Shown piece by piece: positions 40,978-50,050 of a stretch of DNA of 64,000 bases; the first letter of the stretch is position 1, and every line of letters starts with the position of its first letter. The notes beneath the pieces are model-generated. The model saw only the letters and a list, made by a program, of their open reading frames with translations, did no database searches and was not told where the DNA came from. This DNA is from Bartonella sp. ML69XJBT. GTDB taxonomy: Bacteria; Pseudomonadota; Alphaproteobacteria; Rhizobiales; Rhizobiaceae. A program made the translations under genes and the position numbers. The DNA is taken from NCBI RefSeq assembly GCF_028618515.1, contig NZ_JAQITB010000003.1:62001-126000 (forward strand), given 5' to 3'.

Positions 40978-42042
40978 ATGGAACAGCAATATATTTTGGG
41001 AAAATACACCCGTGTTGTTGTTCGTGAAGAGGATGCCATTTTTGGTGCGGGCTCAAAACAATTTATTATCAAGGAGAGAAAATACTGGGAAAATTTAGTA
41101 CTTATCGCAGCGCAGTGGATTGAGAAAAAGACGGTGGAAGAAGCTTACACTGCGCTATCATCCATCATGTTGAGAGAAGACTTTAACCACGCATTTGACT
41201 TTCTTTTTTCTAACCACTTTCTTGTTTTGGCTAAGACATCGGACAACATCTTCAAGAATCGATATTCAAGGAATCATCTCCATTATCAAAGTTATGGTAT
41301 GGATCCAGAAACCATTCAATATACCCTTTCACAAAAAATGGTGGTCATTTTAGGGTGTGGTGGGATTGGTAGTCATGTATCAGCGATACTTGCATCCTCT
41401 GGCGTGGGAAAATTAATTCTTGTCGACAATGATGTGATCGAAATAAGTAACCTTACCAGACAAATTCTTTTTACTGAACAAGATGTTGGACTTCCTAAGA
41501 CCACTGTTCTTCGGCGTGAATTATTGCAGAGAAACAGTGAGAGTGAAGTTACTGAGCTACAAATGTCAATAATGGACAAAACGGATATCAACAAATTACC
41601 CAAAGCTGATTTATGGATTATTTCTGCTGACACACCTGATCAGTTGATGCCATGGGTAAATGAGTGGTGTGTAAAGAATCAACAAGCTTATATAAATTCT
41701 GGGTATGTCAATGATATAGCTGCGTTTGGACCTTTTTACATACCAGGAAAAACTGGTTGCTATGCATGTGGTTCATCCATAGGAAATCTTCCTCCAAAAA
41801 GTGACGGTTTACTCTATGAGGCTTGCGCTGCTATTAATCATAATTTTAAAGTTGCAACGTTTTCTCCCGTGAATGCTCTTTCAGCTGCTATGTGTGCTAA
41901 CGATGCTCTTAAATTTTTAGGTAATTATGGTGATCTCCTTTCCACGGATCGTCGTATAGGAATATGGAGTAGCAAGCTTTTCACAGAAGAGCGCTCCTTT
42001 AAAAAGATCCCCCACTGCAAAGTTTGTGGAACAAAACAATGA
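40978..42042 (+). CDS. mccB: MccB-like peptide adenylyltransferase (ThiF/E1 fold)
   Basis: Protein of 354 residues (E. coli MccB is 350). The N-terminal about 105 residues match the MccB peptide-clamp layout, ending N-R-Y-S-R-N-H-L-H-Y-Q-S-Y-G. The E1-like domain has G-C-G-G-I-G-S-H, the adenylation Asp in D-N-D and the Arg in N-L-T-R-Q. Y-V-N-D-I-A-A-F-G-P and the zinc pairs C-Y-A-C and C-K-V-C are also MccB-like. Such enzymes use two ATP to cyclise and adenylate the C-terminal Asn of the heptapeptide. ATG 40978 follows GGGGGGAG and is preferred to GTG 40963. It overlaps the exporter gene by ATGA. Confidence 0.92.
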   Translation: MEQQYILGKYTRVVVREEDAIFGAGSKQFIIKERKYWENLVLIAAQWIEKKTVEEAYTALSSIMLREDFNHAFDFLFSNHFLVLAKTSDNIFKNRYSRNHLHYQSYGMDPETIQYTLSQKMVVILGCGGIGSHVSAILASSGVGKLILVDNDVIEISNLTRQILFTEQDVGLPKTTVLRRELLQRNSESEVTELQMSIMDKTDINKLPKADLWIISADTPDQLMPWVNEWCVKNQQAYINSGYVNDIAAFGPFYIPGKTGCYACGSSIGNLPPKSDGLLYEACAAINHNFKVATFSPVNALSAAMCANDALKFLGNYGDLLSTDRRIGIWSSKLFTEERSFKKIPHCKVCGTKQ

Positions 42043-43274
42043 ACAGATCTCGAACGCTTGCAGTAACCTACGGATCTTATCACGCGGTACGGATGTTAAT
42101 CGGTGTTTATCATGCTATTTTTCTCATGTCTATGGGGGTTACTCTATCCCAATTGGCTTTACTTCAAGTCGCCTTTTCGGTAACCGTTTTACTTCTTGAT
42201 TTTCCTTGTGCTGTTTTCGCTGACAGATATCGGCGTAAATATTCAGTAACGGTTGGGTTTTTTATGACGGGATTGTTTTATCTTCTCTGTCTTCAAGCCC
42301 CTAATATGATAGCGCTTATCATTGCACAAATCCTCTATGCAGCAGGAATTTGCCTCATTGCTAGCGCCATTGATGGATGGATTTATCATTTTCTAGGGCA
42401 TCAACAAGATCGCTTTTCGTATTATGCACATCTCTCTCACCAGATAAACTCTTTCGGTAGCATTATCAGTGGTATCATAGGAATTGCAACGATCTATTAT
42501 TCTAGGCAATATTTTATGGGGTATATTATCTCAGGCATCATGATGGGGGTAATTTTCTTTATATTTCTTATTGTTCCTGAAGAAAAAACATCTGTGAATG
42601 AAGGGACAAAAACAAAGACGATCTTGCAAAATGCTAAGGAAACGCTCTGGGTATTTAAAAACACCGTGGGTGGAGCATGGTTTATTTTGCTAATGTGTCT
42701 GTTCAGTGCTGGTATTCAGATTATTTATCACTTCTGGCAGCCAATAATACTCTCTGGTGGAAAGATTAGCCACCTCAACACTTCGCAAATGTTGACACTT
42801 ATGTTTTGCCATATTGGAGCTTTCTCAGCGCAATATTTTTCTAATTTACTGATGTCTAAGTATCACGTACTTGATAAAAAATATAAGGATTATATGAAAT
42901 ATTTTTCATTTTTCTCTGCCCTTATGTGTATTGCTCTTTATTTTTTTGTCCATAGCAATCAAACCGTTCTAGCAATTATCGCCTTTTCTTTAATTCATGG
43001 ATTTATTTGCACTGTACCGATAGGAGCAAAGAGTCTGTTTTTCTCAGAGCTTACCCAAAAACAAACTGGGCATATTTCTGGTATTATTGGTGCTGTATCT
43101 TTCAGTGGAAGAATATTTTCAATAACGGTGTTAAGCGCTATTTCATTTCTTCCTGCAAAAATTTCACCGTCTTGTTATCTTGTACTACCGACTTTAACTT
43201 TTTTCCTATGTGGTTTGGTCACCATCAGGTGGATGTCGCTCTCTGGTAAATCTATTTTGAAAAAAACAATATGA
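42039..43274 (+). CDS. mccC: MccC-like MFS exporter
   Basis: Major facilitator protein of 411 residues with about twelve membrane segments (E. coli MccC has a similar length). The N-terminus begins R-S-R-T-L-A-V-T-Y-G-S-Y-H and carries a F-A-D-R-Y-R-R-K-Y type loop motif. Start ATG 42039 overlaps the mccB stop, so translation is coupled. In E. coli MccC exports processed microcin C and gives partial self-immunity. No mccD, mccE or mccF homologue lies nearby, so this is a minimal ABC version. Confidence 0.88.
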   Translation: MNRSRTLAVTYGSYHAVRMLIGVYHAIFLMSMGVTLSQLALLQVAFSVTVLLLDFPCAVFADRYRRKYSVTVGFFMTGLFYLLCLQAPNMIALIIAQILYAAGICLIASAIDGWIYHFLGHQQDRFSYYAHLSHQINSFGSIISGIIGIATIYYSRQYFMGYIISGIMMGVIFFIFLIVPEEKTSVNEGTKTKTILQNAKETLWVFKNTVGGAWFILLMCLFSAGIQIIYHFWQPIILSGGKISHLNTSQMLTLMFCHIGAFSAQYFSNLLMSKYHVLDKKYKDYMKYFSFFSALMCIALYFFVHSNQTVLAIIAFSLIHGFICTVPIGAKSLFFSELTQKQTGHISGIIGAVSFSGRIFSITVLSAISFLPAKISPSCYLVLPTLTFFLCGLVTIRWMSLSGKSILKKTI

Positions 43275-43554
43275 CAAATACAGTTGAAAAATATTTGCTT
43301 CTGAAGTTTTGGAGATCAGAAAAATAATCAGGATTTATTTTACGAATGAAACAGGAAAATTTGTCGCCAGAAATTTTTCTATGATGTAAATTACTGAATA
43401 CAGTGCACTGAAATCATATAGAATTCTGTATGGCTGAATTTGCTTTATTTCATCAAACACGGTTTCTAAGATTTCTCTAAAAAACTGCAACTTTACTTTC
43501 ATTCTAGAGTATAGAGAAAAGAACTTTAACAGAAGTTGTGAGGATATGAAAAAA
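43275..43554. other. Gap between mccC and the yejF remnant
   Basis: About 280 bp without recognisable coding sequence or a clear terminator. AT-rich; no fragment of yejA, yejB or yejE could be recognised by eye. Confidence 0.35.
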
Positions 43555-43968
43555 AAGAGATTATTGATATATTGACGCTTTGCATGAGATTTACCTCGTT
43601 CTTTTTCTCTGCTATGTTATCCCCATGAGTTTTCTCGTAGACAGAGAAAGCGCATCGCTTTTACATATGCAGTTATCCTTAAACTACGTTTTATCATGCT
43701 TGATGAACCTACGGCTTCTCTTGATGTAAGTGTGCAGCACAGATTATTGACCTTTTGCGTCATCTACAACCAAAATATCATTTTTGGGTATCTGTTCATG
43801 AGTCGTGATTTGAAAGTCATTAAAGCGCTTTCACGTGAAGTGATTGTGAAGCGTAATGGAGAAATGGTTGAATATGGTTCTGCTGATCGTATTTTTTCTT
43901 ATCCCCAAAAATTTTTATACGAAAGTCTGATGACAGCAGCATTCTTTTTAGATTTTTGTTACCTATAG
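43555..43968 (+). pseudogene. Remnant of yejF (peptide/microcin C ABC importer ATPase, C-terminal part)
   Basis: Frame 43618-43968 reads Y-P-H-E-F-S-R-R-Q-R-K-R-I-A, then L-D-E-P-T-A-S-L-D-V-S-V-Q, S-R-D-L-K-V-I-K-A-L and G-S-A-D-R-I-F-S-Y-P. This is the C-terminal nucleotide-binding half of a YejF-type oligopeptide ATPase. The signature S-G-G-Q is degraded to S-R-R-Q, Walker A is missing, and upstream similarity (E-I-I-D-I-L; D-L-P-R-S-F) is in shifted frames with stops. YejABEF imports microcin C in E. coli; its loss beside the mcc-like operon is suggestive. Confidence 0.75.
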
Positions 43969-44018
43969 GAATGAGTATTATACGGACCATCCATTCTAGA
44001 AAAGATTTGTCTTAATCA

Positions 44019-44063
44019 ATAATTCGCCAATATTTATGATCAGTTTAATAGCTTCTGTAGCGT
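44019..44063 (-). pseudogene. Fragment of a second moeB/thiF-type gene
   Basis: About 44 bp matching the intact moeB at 44264-44307 at about 35 positions. The minus strand reads A-T-E-A-I-K-L-I-I-N-I-G-E against Q-A-M-E-A-I-K-L-I-T-N-I-G-E in moeB. It lies 100 bp beyond the moeB end in the same orientation. Most likely a remnant of a partial duplication or paralogue. Confidence 0.5.
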
Positions 44064-44165
44064 TTTGGTGATTTGCAGTAAAAGATTGGTGTTTTCGGCT
44101 TCAGGAGATTTTGTAAGAATGTTACAAGTTTGTGGATTAGAAAAGAGCACATTTTCCTAAAATTC

Positions 44166-44942
44166 TTAAGGCGCATGGATATTTTTATTAGAATTTGACC
44201 GTTTATAGGTAATGACATTAAATTGCGCTGATAATCCATTATAGAAGAGAATTTTACCTACTAATGGTTCGCCAATATTTGTGATTAGTTTAATGGCTTC
44301 CATGGCTTGTAGTGTTCCGATCACTCCAGGTAAAATGCCGATGATTCCAATTTCAGCACATGTTGGGACAACACCAGGGGCGGGCGGACTGGGGAATAAG
44401 TCGCGATAGTGAGGATTATGGTCTTTATAAGGCATAAGGACTGTCAGTGAGCCGCTAAAACGTTCTACAGCACCACTTATTAAGGGTTTTTTACAGTGAG
44501 CAGCGTGATCAGCAAGCAAATAACGTGTGGTAAAATTATCACATCCATCAATAATAATGTGGTAGGCGTTGATCAGTTTATCCACATTACTTTTATCCAA
44601 GTGGATATTATGTTTTTCAACGCTAACATGGGGGTTTATGTCTTTGATAAAAGCAGTGGCGCTCTCCGTTTTACGTTGATGAATTGTGTTGGTTTTATGA
44701 ATCACTTGGCGTTGTAAATTGGAAAGCGAAACGATATCATCATCAACAATTCCAAGAGTACCAACGCCTGCGGCAGCTAAATAGGTTAAGATAGGGGAGC
44801 CAAGACCGCCAGCACCAACAACAAGAACACGTGCGGCTTTAAGCTTTTGTTGTCCCGCTCCACCAATTTCAGGCAGAATGATGTGACGTGCATAGCGTTC
44901 AATTTCTTCACTGCTTAATTTTGTGTCAGTGTCTTGTATCAT
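44166..44942 (-). CDS. moeB: MoeB/ThiF-type E1-like adenylyltransferase
   Basis: Activates the C-terminal Gly-Gly of a sulfur-carrier protein by adenylation. G-A-G-G-L-G-S-P, D-D-D-I-V, L-S-N-L-Q-R-Q and a final G-V-I-G-T-L-Q-A-M-E-A block are present in 258 residues. The zinc Cys pairs of E. coli MoeB are absent (Y-R-D-L-F replaces Y-R-C-L; no C-terminal C-x-x-C), as in a MoeZ-like branch. Whether the partner is MoaD- or ThiS-like cannot be said. It is divergent from gshB. Confidence 0.85.
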   Translation of the reverse strand: MIQDTDTKLSSEEIERYARHIILPEIGGAGQQKLKAARVLVVGAGGLGSPILTYLAAAGVGTLGIVDDDIVSLSNLQRQVIHKTNTIHQRKTESATAFIKDINPHVSVEKHNIHLDKSNVDKLINAYHIIIDGCDNFTTRYLLADHAAHCKKPLISGAVERFSGSLTVLMPYKDHNPHYRDLFPSPPAPGVVPTCAEIGIIGILPGVIGTLQAMEAIKLITNIGEPLVGKILFYNGLSAQFNVITYKRSNSNKNIHAP

Positions 44943-45027
44943 AGGCTTTCCCTCGTCATAGTTCTCTTTATGTACGGAATTTATAGCGCATAGACCAGTC
45001 TGTTTTTAGTATAAGGAGCTTTTATTT

Positions 45028-45966
45028 ATGAAAATCGCCATTCAGATGGATCATATTTCAACCATTCAGATTCAAGGGGACACAACATTCGCACTTGCTT
45101 TAGCAGCGCAAGAACGCGGACACTCTCTTTTTCATTATACACCAGATCGTTTATCTATGCGCGATGGTTGTGTGATTGCATGGCTGGAATCATTAATGGT
45201 ACGTGATGAAGAAGGGAATCATTATCAATTAGGCAAGCCATGTCGTACGCAATTGAGCGATATGGATGTGATTCTTTTACGGCAGGATCCTCCCTTTGAT
45301 CTTAATTATATTACGACAACGCATTTGTTAGAACGCATTCATCCTCAGACTCTTGTTGTGAATGATCCAGCATGGGTGCGCAATAGTCCAGAAAAGATTT
45401 TTGTCACGGAATTTCCTGATTTGATGCCAGAAACTTTAATTACAAAAGATATTGAAGAAATAATGACTTTTAGAGCCACATTTGGTGATATTATTGTGAA
45501 ACCACTTTATGGTAATGGGGGGGCTGGTGTTTTTCATTTAAAACAGGATGATCGCAATTTAGCATCGCTTTTGGAAATGTTTGCACAAATTTATCGCGAA
45601 CCTTTTATTGTTCAGCGTTATTTAAATGCAGTGCGCAAAGGCGATAAACGAATTATTTTGCTTGAGGGTACCCCTGTTGGAGCGATCAATCGGATAGCTG
45701 CAGAAATGGATGTTCGCTCGAATATGCATGTTGGGGGGTGTGCAGAAAATATTGATTTAACAAAACGTGATTATGAGATTTGTCAACGTATTGGTCCAGC
45801 TTTAAAGGAACGTGGTCTTTTTTTTGTGGGAATTGATGTGATTGGAGATAATATAACAGAAATCAATGTAACATCTCCTACTGGAATTCGTGAAATAAAA
45901 CGCTTTGGTGGGACAGATATTGCTCATCTTTTTTGGGATGTTGTTGAGGAGAAATGTTCAAGTTAA
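45028..45966 (+). CDS. gshB: Glutathione synthetase
   Basis: ATP-grasp ligase joining gamma-glutamylcysteine and glycine, 312 residues. The N-terminal [12 protein letters not shown]-grasp segments [12 protein letters not shown] and the C-terminal N-V-T-S-P-T-G metal site are intact. AAGGAG precedes the ATG. It is a single gene, followed by a short hairpin. Confidence 0.95.
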   Translation: MKIAIQMDHISTIQIQGDTTFALALAAQERGHSLFHYTPDRLSMRDGCVIAWLESLMVRDEEGNHYQLGKPCRTQLSDMDVILLRQDPPFDLNYITTTHLLERIHPQTLVVNDPAWVRNSPEKIFVTEFPDLMPETLITKDIEEIMTFRATFGDIIVKPLYGNGGAGVFHLKQDDRNLASLLEMFAQIYREPFIVQRYLNAVRKGDKRIILLEGTPVGAINRIAAEMDVRSNMHVGGCAENIDLTKRDYEICQRIGPALKERGLFFVGIDVIGDNITEINVTSPTGIREIKRFGGTDIAHLFWDVVEEKCSS

Positions 45967-45991
45967 ATTTATTTGAACACAGAGTTCAAAC

Positions 45992-46014
45992 ATGATTTTT
46001 TCAGAAAAAATCAT
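45992..46014 (+). terminator. Hairpin after gshB
   Basis: A 10-bp AT-rich perfect stem (ATGATTTTTT with AAAAAATCAT) and 3-nt loop, 25 bp after the gshB stop. The T-run lies within the stem rather than after it, so termination strength is doubtful. Confidence 0.4.
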
Positions 46015-46116
46015 TAATGTTACTTTTTATATTTGTTCTGCTACAAATATGAACTAGAATTAAAATTGTCATGTACTGCAAAAAAAAGAATTTGATTCAC
46101 ATTAAGGAGTTTATAG

Positions 46117-47163
46117 ATGAGCAAATTATTATCAGTTGGGGTGGGACTGATTTTCGCGATATTGTTATCAGTGAATGTTAGCAACGCACGTGATCAAATT
46201 CAGATGACAGGTTCATCGACAGTTTTACCTTATCAAAAGATCGTTGCTGAGGCATTTGGAGAAATGTATCCTCATTTTAAAGTTCCTGTTATCGAATCGG
46301 GTGGAACAGGAGCTGGTATTAAGGAATTTTGTCGTGGCATTGGGGAGAATGCTATTGATATTGTGAATGCTTCTCGAGCAATGAAGTCTAGTGAATTAAA
46401 GTCTTGTTTTGATGCTGGCGTAAAAGATGTTGAAGAGATACGCATTGGATATGATGGCATTGTTTTTGCAACAGATATCAATGGTCCTGATTGGAAATTA
46501 CAACCAGTAGATGTTTATAGGGCACTTGCTGCTCGAATTATGAAAGACGGAAAATTGCAACCCAATAACGTTTTAAAATGGAGCGAAATCAATGGTGCTC
46601 TTCCTGATTGGGCAATAGCAGCTTATATCCCTGGAGAGAAGCATGGAACGCGTGAAGTTTTTGAAGAAAAACTATTAAAAGCGGGTTGTAAAGAGAGTGG
46701 AGCAGTGGATGTGATGAAGTCTTTGGGGATGGATGAGAAGGCAATACATGCTGCGTGTGTTGCTGTGCGTAAGGATGGTAAAGCTATTGATATTGATGGC
46801 GATTATTCTGAAACATTCGCGCGTCTCACTTCTAATAAATCAGGAGTTGGCGTTTTTGGTTTATCTTTTTATCAAAATAATGCTGATAAGCTAAAAGTCG
46901 CAGATATTAATGGTGTTGCGCCAACCGTTGAAACAATTTCTAGTGGTCAATATCCCGTTTCTCGTCCCCTTTTTTTCTATGTTAAGAAAGCGCATTTAGG
47001 TATTATTCCAGGATTACGGGAATATATTGATTTTTTTCTTTCTGATCAAATGATTGGTCCAGATAGTCCTTTAGCTGAATATGGTTTGATTGTGGCTTCT
47101 GAAAAGGAGCGTCAAGCGCAGCGTTCTGCTTTTTCTGCTGGTAGAGTGATGACATTGGAATAA
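46117..47163 (+). CDS. pstS: Phosphate ABC transporter substrate-binding protein PstS
   Basis: Periplasmic phosphate-binding protein, 348 residues with an N-terminal signal peptide (cleavage probably after S-N-A near residue 25). Phosphate-contact blocks G-S-S-T-V-L-P and G-G-T-G-A-G-I are present. AAGGAG precedes the ATG. It is the first gene of pstSCAB-phoU. A TTGTCAT half-site (46066-46072) in the leader recalls half a Pho box. Confidence 0.94.
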   Translation: MSKLLSVGVGLIFAILLSVNVSNARDQIQMTGSSTVLPYQKIVAEAFGEMYPHFKVPVIESGGTGAGIKEFCRGIGENAIDIVNASRAMKSSELKSCFDAGVKDVEEIRIGYDGIVFATDINGPDWKLQPVDVYRALAARIMKDGKLQPNNVLKWSEINGALPDWAIAAYIPGEKHGTREVFEEKLLKAGCKESGAVDVMKSLGMDEKAIHAACVAVRKDGKAIDIDGDYSETFARLTSNKSGVGVFGLSFYQNNADKLKVADINGVAPTVETISSGQYPVSRPLFFYVKKAHLGIIPGLREYIDFFLSDQMIGPDSPLAEYGLIVASEKERQAQRSAFSAGRVMTLE

Positions 47164-47226
47164 TTTTTTGGATTTGCTAGTGTAGACGTTGTCTGTGCTG
47201 CTTTTTTACAAAAATTGAAAGACAAT

Positions 47227-48687
47227 ATGCACATTTCCGTTATTATTTTTCTGTTATTGCTTCTTGGTTTTTTTGGATTTTGTATTTCTTATATGCGGGC
47301 ACGCACTTTGGAATATACGCAATGCAAGATGCATTCTCGTGTGTATTATTACGGTTGGTGGACGTTTTTAATGACGGTTATTCCACCGCTTGTTTTTTTA
47401 CTTTTTTGGGAGAGTGGGAGTGCAATTTATTTAGAGTATAGTGCCTCTCGAGAGATTGGGACATATAGTGCGCATATAACAGGGCTTATAAATCACGACC
47501 TACTTTGGGGAACGCTTCGAAATTTGGTCAAAATGCTTCACCACTTTGAGGGAGATCTTGCTAATACTTCATATGAAGAAGTGCGTGCACAATTATTAGT
47601 GAAAGGATTGATTTTACCTTATGAAGCATCAGATGATGTGTTAAGGATAGCACAGTCATGGATATCTTCTTCTAGAAAGCTCCAGTTTATTGGTCATATT
47701 TTTCTTTTTGTCGTTGCATTCTTTGGTTTTATTTGCGGACTTATGCAAGTTGCTCCCCATCGGCGTGCGCGCAATAAGGTTGAATGTTTGATTGTTATGG
47801 GATTGGTTTGTGCATCTATTGTTGCGGTTTTGACGACAGTAGCCATTGCACTTTCTATGTTCTTTCAAACGATAAGCTTTTTTCAGTCTGTATCCTTTTC
47901 AAATTTCTTTTTTGGAACCGTTTGGGATCCGCGTTTTTCAGCGAGTGGTTCAGGGGATGGTGTGGGGCAATTTGGTTTAATACCATTGCTTGCTGGCACG
48001 CTTTATATAGCATTTGTAGCAATGCTTTTTGCTGTGCCAATAGGATTATTTTCAGCCCTCTATATGGCCGAATATGCTTCGTCTCGCTTACGTTCAATAG
48101 TGAAACCATTGCTAGAAGTTCTTGCTGGTATTCCCACCATTGTTTATGGTTTTTTTGCTTTGAAGGTTGTTGGTCCATTTTTACGTGATCTTTCTATTTC
48201 TCTCTCTGATGGTTCTGGTTTTATTATGGCTCAAAGTGTTTTGACCGCTGGAGTTGTGATGGGAATAATGTTGATACCTTTTGTTTCTTCCTTATCAGAT
48301 GATGTTATTACAGCTGTTCCACGTATTTTGCGGGAAGGCTCTTATGGTTTAGGAGCAACGCAATCGGAAACGATTAAAAAAGTCGTGATACCAGCAGCGC
48401 TTCCAGGAATAATGGGAGCAATTTTATTGACAGCATCCCGTGCCATTGGAGAAACGATGATTGTGGTTTTGGCGGCAGGTGTTGCAGCGAATTTAACACT
48501 GAATCCATTCCAAGCAATGACTACAATGACGGTAAAAATTGTAAATCAATTGACAGGTGATTTTGAGTTTAATTCCCCCCAAACTCTTGTTGCTTTTGCT
48601 TTAGGGATGACACTCTTTGTTATGACTCTTTTGATGAATATTCTTGCTCTTTATATCGTACGTAAATATCGGGAACAATATGAATGA
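47227..48687 (+). CDS. pstC: Phosphate ABC transporter permease PstC
   Basis: Inner-membrane permease, 486 residues. About 250 N-terminal residues containing extra membrane segments precede the typical six-helix MetI-like core with the E-A-A-like loop (G-L-G-A-T-Q-S-E-T). This long form is usual in rhizobia. The ATG at 47227 is chosen; an in-frame TTG is at 47215. It overlaps pstA by 4 bp. Confidence 0.93.
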   Translation: MHISVIIFLLLLLGFFGFCISYMRARTLEYTQCKMHSRVYYYGWWTFLMTVIPPLVFLLFWESGSAIYLEYSASREIGTYSAHITGLINHDLLWGTLRNLVKMLHHFEGDLANTSYEEVRAQLLVKGLILPYEASDDVLRIAQSWISSSRKLQFIGHIFLFVVAFFGFICGLMQVAPHRRARNKVECLIVMGLVCASIVAVLTTVAIALSMFFQTISFFQSVSFSNFFFGTVWDPRFSASGSGDGVGQFGLIPLLAGTLYIAFVAMLFAVPIGLFSALYMAEYASSRLRSIVKPLLEVLAGIPTIVYGFFALKVVGPFLRDLSISLSDGSGFIMAQSVLTAGVVMGIMLIPFVSSLSDDVITAVPRILREGSYGLGATQSETIKKVVIPAALPGIMGAILLTASRAIGETMIVVLAAGVAANLTLNPFQAMTTMTVKIVNQLTGDFEFNSPQTLVAFALGMTLFVMTLLMNILALYIVRKYREQYE

Positions 48688-49976
48688 ATGAAGATTTTCT
48701 TTTTCCTCGTCGCAATATTGGACTCAAACGTCGATATTGGGCTGAACGTCGTTTCCGCGCGTATGGTATGATTGCTATTTTTATTGGTCTCTTTTTTTTA
48801 TTTGCCCTTTTATGGTCTATCATCAGTCAGGGTTATACAGCTTTTTTTCACAGTGAAATGACATTATCAATTTATTTGGATGAGAAGATTATTGATCCAA
48901 GTGGTTTGCGTGCAAAAAATCCGCAGGTTCTTATAACTGCCAATTATCCTCTTCTTGTACGCAATGCTTTGGTAAAAAAGCTTGGTATAGATCAAAATGA
49001 TCGAGCATCATTGCGGGATGTTAACCGGATGTTTTCAAGTGGTGTGCGTGTTCAACTGCGTGAAATGGTGACCAAGAATCCAAAGCTCATTGGTACAATA
49101 CAAAAAATCAAAGTCTTAGTGGCAGCGGATATTGACTCTGCTTATAAAGGGCAAATTAATTTACATGTCGCAGAAAAAAATCGCAAGGTTTCTAATCGCC
49201 AAGTACAATGGATGAAACGCTTAGCGCATGATGGCACACTTTATAAAACATTTAATTTTGGTTTTTTTACCTTTGGTGCTTCAAGTCGTCCTGAAACTGC
49301 GGGCTTAGGCGTTGCGATTATCGGCTCTTTTTACATGATAGCGATAGTTTTAGCGATTTCACTTCCCATAGGGATAGCAACTGCTGTTTATTTGGAAGAA
49401 TATGCACGCAAAAATAAGTTTACAGATTTTATTGAAGTGAATATCAATAATCTTGCTGCGGTTCCTTCAATTGTTTTTGGTCTGTTAGGACTTGCGGTGT
49501 TTGTTAACTTTTTGGGGCTACCGCGTTCAGCCTCTTTGGTTGGTGGGCTTGTTTTAGCTCTTATGACGCTTCCTACAATTATTATTGCAACACGTTCTGC
49601 TTTGCGTGCTGTTCCTCTTTCTATTCGCGCTGCCGCTTTAGGGTTAGGAGCATCAAAAACACAAGTGGTTTTTCATCATGTTGTTCCCTTAGCTGCTCCT
49701 GGTATTTTGACTGGTACGATTATTGGTGTAGCTCAGGCTTTAGGTGAGACAGCTCCATTACTTTTGATTGGTATGGTTGCTTTTGTGGTCAATATTCCTA
49801 CCACCCCTATGGATCCGGCAACAGCTTTGCCTGTGCAGATTTTCATGTGGGCAGGTGAAGCAGAGCGTGCTTTTGTTGAAAAGACTTCTGGTGCTATTAT
49901 CGTATTAATGACTTTTCTTGCGGTCATGAACATTTCGGCGTTTTTTTTACGTCGACGATTTGAACGGCGCCAGTAA
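48684..49976 (+). CDS. pstA: Phosphate ABC transporter permease PstA
   Basis: Second permease, 430 residues, with one N-terminal membrane helix, a periplasmic domain (about 60-190) and the MetI-like core (G-L-G-A-S-K-T-Q-V-V loop). ATG overlaps the pstC stop (ATGA). The long periplasmic insertion matches the rhizobial form. Confidence 0.93.
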   Translation: MNEDFLFPRRNIGLKRRYWAERRFRAYGMIAIFIGLFFLFALLWSIISQGYTAFFHSEMTLSIYLDEKIIDPSGLRAKNPQVLITANYPLLVRNALVKKLGIDQNDRASLRDVNRMFSSGVRVQLREMVTKNPKLIGTIQKIKVLVAADIDSAYKGQINLHVAEKNRKVSNRQVQWMKRLAHDGTLYKTFNFGFFTFGASSRPETAGLGVAIIGSFYMIAIVLAISLPIGIATAVYLEEYARKNKFTDFIEVNINNLAAVPSIVFGLLGLAVFVNFLGLPRSASLVGGLVLALMTLPTIIIATRSALRAVPLSIRAAALGLGASKTQVVFHHVVPLAAPGILTGTIIGVAQALGETAPLLLIGMVAFVVNIPTTPMDPATALPVQIFMWAGEAERAFVEKTSGAIIVLMTFLAVMNISAFFLRRRFERRQ

Positions 49977-50050
49977 TTTAGATAAAAGCTGATTTCGATA
50001 AAGCAGTAACAGAGATAGGATTTATATTTTAAACTAAGGTAAATTTTGTA

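Noticed and set aside
44166-44942. moeB as part of the mcc-like operon
   Set aside because: Opposite strand, belongs to the MoeB/MoeZ group, lacks the MccB peptide-clamp domain and has its own neighbourhood next to gshB.
46066-46083. Pho box upstream of pstS
   Set aside because: Only one half-site (TTGTCAT) is good; the second half does not match, so it is not listed as a feature.
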